Positions 5,550-7,156 of a stretch of DNA of 7,156 nt are shown piece by piece; position 1 is the first letter of the stretch, and each line of letters opens with the position of its first letter. The stretch covers positions 1 to 7,156 of the forward strand of contig CAIVYV010000244.1 in the NCBI GenBank assembly GCA_903910215.1. Direction: 5' to 3'. The notes under the pieces were generated by a model. The model was not told the DNA's origin. It worked only from the letters and a program-made list of their open reading frames with translations, and did not search any database. A program made the position numbers and the translations under genes. The DNA is from an uncultured Pseudomonadota bacterium (GTDB lineage Bacteria > Pseudomonadota > Gammaproteobacteria > Steroidobacterales > Steroidobacteraceae).

Positions 5550-6856
5550 GCGATCGTCACCGCCTCCCGGAAGCCCGCTCGACAATAATTGAGCATCGCC
5601 GCGGAGGCGACAATCGTGATGCCGCTCACGATCGAGAGCGACACGCCGATTTGCGACGGGCCACCGAGCATCGTATCGCTGACAAAAGCGACGATGGTCG
5701 GGCCAATGCCGAGCGACATCATCGTGCCAATTAGAAAGTAAGCCGCGATGATCTGACCGCGCAGCTGGTTCGGCACGACCAGTTGCAGCGTTGTCCCTGG
5801 CAATCCGTTCAACATACCGAAGCCGAAGCTCACGACCGAGAGGCTCGCGAGCAGCCACTTCATGTCGTCCAGAATCGGCGTAATGACGACAAGCGGCGTG
5901 AGCGAAAGCATGATGGCGATGGCGACAATCAACGGCGCATCGATCTGCCCACGTGCCGTGAGCTTGTCGGAAATCCAGCCGCCCACATAAACGCCGGGCA
6001 CCGACAGGGCCAGCAAGATGACACCGTAAGCCAGGCCAATATCACCCGGGCTCCAGCCGTGCACCCGAATCGCCACCGCCGGAATCCACACGAGGAAAGA
6101 GATCCCCGCGATACCGAAGACCGAGAAGCCGAGAAACAGCAGCAGGAACAACGTTCGGCGCCGCCCGATGAACGACACCAGACCGATATCGGCACTTTTT
6201 GGTGCGAGCCCTCGGCGCTCAGGTTCTCGAATCAACAAGAACAGCAGAGCGATGATCACACCCGGCAAGCCGACGGCGAAGAAAACCACCTGCCACGGAG
6301 CAAAAGTGCCGAGGCCCTCGATGGCAAACGGACCCATGCGGCTTGCTGCCTCGATCACCTGACCGCCAATGATCAACGCCAAGCCCGAGCCCAGATACGG
6401 GCCCATCGCGTAAGCGCTGATGGCGCGGGCACGCCGCTCGGGCGGAAAATAATCGGATATCAAAGAATAAGCGGCCGGCGACAACGCAGCTTCGCCGACA
6501 CCGACACCGACTCGCGCCAAGAACAAGGCCAAGAAGCTCGTGGCAACACCGCACAACGCCGTCATGATGCTCCAGGCAATCATGCCGATAAGAATGATCA
6601 TGCGCCGACTCATGCGGTCGGCGAGCCAGCCTAGCGGCAAACCCATCACGCTGTAGAAAATCGAAAACGCGAGACCCGCGAGCAGGCTGAACTGCGTGTC
6701 GGTGATGCCCAAATCAGCGCGAATCGGCTCGACCAAGAGACTCATGATCTGACGATCGATGAATGAACTCGTATAGGCCACCATCAACAGGCCAACTACG
6801 ATCCAAGCACGCACGGGACTCGGCCACGGCGCCGTGTTGACAGCAGGAGTGCTCAT
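5534..6856 (-). CDS. Spinster-type major facilitator superfamily (MFS) transporter
   Basis: A 440-residue inner-membrane carrier with about 12 hydrophobic segments, for example near residues 17-34, 58-79, 86-106, 190-209, 236-262 and 271-293. The first helix ends with SFIDRQIMSLLVEPI, followed by DLGITDTQFSLLAGLAFS, typical of bacterial Spinster-like MFS proteins. The MFS loop 2-3 signature is clear at 76-85 (GWLADRMSRR), and a weaker copy, GGWISDKLTARG, starts at 292 between the halves of the second bundle. The family moves organic anions and lipid-like acids by proton-coupled transport; here it probably imports the pathway substrate. The start is the ATG at 6856, which shares one base with the thiolase stop (TGATG). 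The frame extends 27 residues further upstream, but that part lies over thiolase coding sequence and does not look like transporter sequence. It is cotranscribed with the thiolase and convergent with the second ligase. Confidence 0.92.
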   Translation of the reverse strand: MSTPAVNTAPWPSPVRAWIVVGLLMVAYTSSFIDRQIMSLLVEPIRADLGITDTQFSLLAGLAFSIFYSVMGLPLGWLADRMSRRMIILIGMIAWSIMTALCGVATSFLALFLARVGVGVGEAALSPAAYSLISDYFPPERRARAISAYAMGPYLGSGLALIIGGQVIEAASRMGPFAIEGLGTFAPWQVVFFAVGLPGVIIALLFLLIREPERRGLAPKSADIGLVSFIGRRRTLFLLLFLGFSVFGIAGISFLVWIPAVAIRVHGWSPGDIGLAYGVILLALSVPGVYVGGWISDKLTARGQIDAPLIVAIAIMLSLTPLVVITPILDDMKWLLASLSVVSFGFGMLNGLPGTTLQLVVPNQLRGQIIAAYFLIGTMMSLGIGPTIVAFVSDTMLGGPSQIGVSLSIVSGITIVASAAMLNYCRAGFREAVTIAREWR

Positions 6857-7156
6857 CAGACCATACGCTCCACGATCATCGAAGCACCCACGCCACCCGC
6901 ACCGGTGCACACCACGATCCCGTGGCGACCACCACATTGATCCAGATTGTCGAGCAGGCTCGAGAGCAAAATCGCACCCGAGGCTCCCATCGGATGACCT
7001 TTGGCCATGTGGCCGCCTGCCACGTTAACCTTCGCGAGATCCACCGCATGATCGCGCAGGAAGATTGCCATCGTCACGGCGAACGACTCCATGAACTCGA
7101 TACGATCCATTTGGTCGAGCGTGAGGCCCGCCTGTTCGAGTGCGCGATGCATCGCC
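6856..7156 (-). CDS. Thiolase (acetyl-CoA acyltransferase family), C-terminal part
   Basis: About 99 C-terminal residues of a thiolase; the rest lies beyond the right edge. The visible part has the catalytic histidine motif GGHMAKGHPMGASGA (His codon 6994-6996) and the second active-site cysteine in VVCTGAGGVGAS (Cys codon 6907-6909). The first, acyl-accepting cysteine would be upstream of the visible region. The protein would cleave a 3-ketoacyl-CoA with CoA, or run the reverse condensation. The motif that usually reads NEAFA here reads MESFA (codons 7092-7078), replacing the conserved Asn with Met. Other residues, including ARALEQAGLTLD-like helix text, are normal. The Met at 7152 is internal, not a start. 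The stop TGA overlaps the transporter ATG, so both genes probably share one mRNA. It could be a degradative thiolase of a side-chain or ring-cleavage pathway rather than a biosynthetic one. Confidence 0.9.
   Translation of the reverse strand, partial: AMHRALEQAGLTLDQMDRIEFMESFAVTMAIFLRDHAVDLAKVNVAGGHMAKGHPMGASGAILLSSLLDNLDQCGGRHGIVVCTGAGGVGASMIVERMV

Noticed and set aside
5783..6634. A 283-residue plus-strand open frame opposite the transporter gene
   Set aside because: The product is almost entirely polar (Gln, Arg, Glu, Asp, His), as expected from the complement of membrane-helix codons, and the transporter on the other strand is unmistakable.
6857..6937. Upstream start adding 27 residues to the MFS transporter
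   Set aside because: This stretch encodes the thiolase C-terminus in another frame, and the extension is rich in Arg, Trp and Cys, unlike a transporter N-terminus. The ATG at 6856 coupled to the thiolase stop is better.
1..7156. Search for CRISPR arrays, tRNA or rRNA genes, insertion-sequence ends and direct repeats
   Set aside because: No repeated unit, cloverleaf, transposase motif or terminal inverted repeat was seen by eye; nearly all of the window is accounted for by seven coding genes.

Overview
This GC-rich window (roughly 60% G+C by eye) is densely coded. Adjacent genes overlap or nearly touch, and start codons have purine-rich Shine-Dalgarno sites. It looks like a catabolic accessory cluster from a proteobacterium. 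The gene families (Spinster-type MFS carrier, SnoaL/NTF2-fold enzymes, feruloyl-CoA-synthase-like ligase, thiolase) are familiar in sphingomonads and in steroid- or aromatic-degrading gammaproteobacteria, but the sequence alone does not fix the taxon. No rRNA, tRNA, CRISPR array, insertion sequence or phage gene was seen.

Layout. Bases 1-3138 (+) form a tight three-gene operon: a SnoaL-like small enzyme (41-571), an ANL-superfamily acid-CoA ligase of the feruloyl-CoA synthase type (581-2380), and a classical SDR oxidoreductase (2377-3138, ATGA overlap). It may continue upstream, since one frame ends in an ATGA overlap at the left edge. A GC-rich hairpin region follows. Next comes a minus-strand limonene-epoxide-hydrolase-like NTF2-fold protein with a twin-arginine-like leader (3174-3695). 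A 95-bp divergent intergenic region separates it from a second, different acyl-CoA ligase on the plus strand (3791-5530). This converges, with only 3 bp between stop codons, on a minus-strand pair: a thiolase whose C-terminal part is visible (6856-7156, cut by the right edge) and a Spinster-type MFS transporter (5534-6856), joined by a TGATG overlap.

How they may work together (inference). The MFS carrier would move an organic acid across the inner membrane. The two CoA ligases would activate carboxyl groups, possibly of the substrate and of a downstream intermediate. The SDR would oxidise or reduce a hydroxyl/keto group, the SnoaL-type enzyme would dehydrate or isomerise, and the thiolase would cleave a 3-ketoacyl-CoA. 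The set of SnoaL dehydratase, CoA ligase, SDR and MFS carrier parallels the clostridial bai (bile acid 7-dehydroxylation) operon at superfamily level. The first SnoaL protein also has Tyr/Asp/His/Arg residues spaced much as in BaiE. This makes a steroid- or terpenoid-like carboxylic acid a reasonable substrate guess, with phenylpropanoids as the alternative. The substrate is not determined by the sequence.
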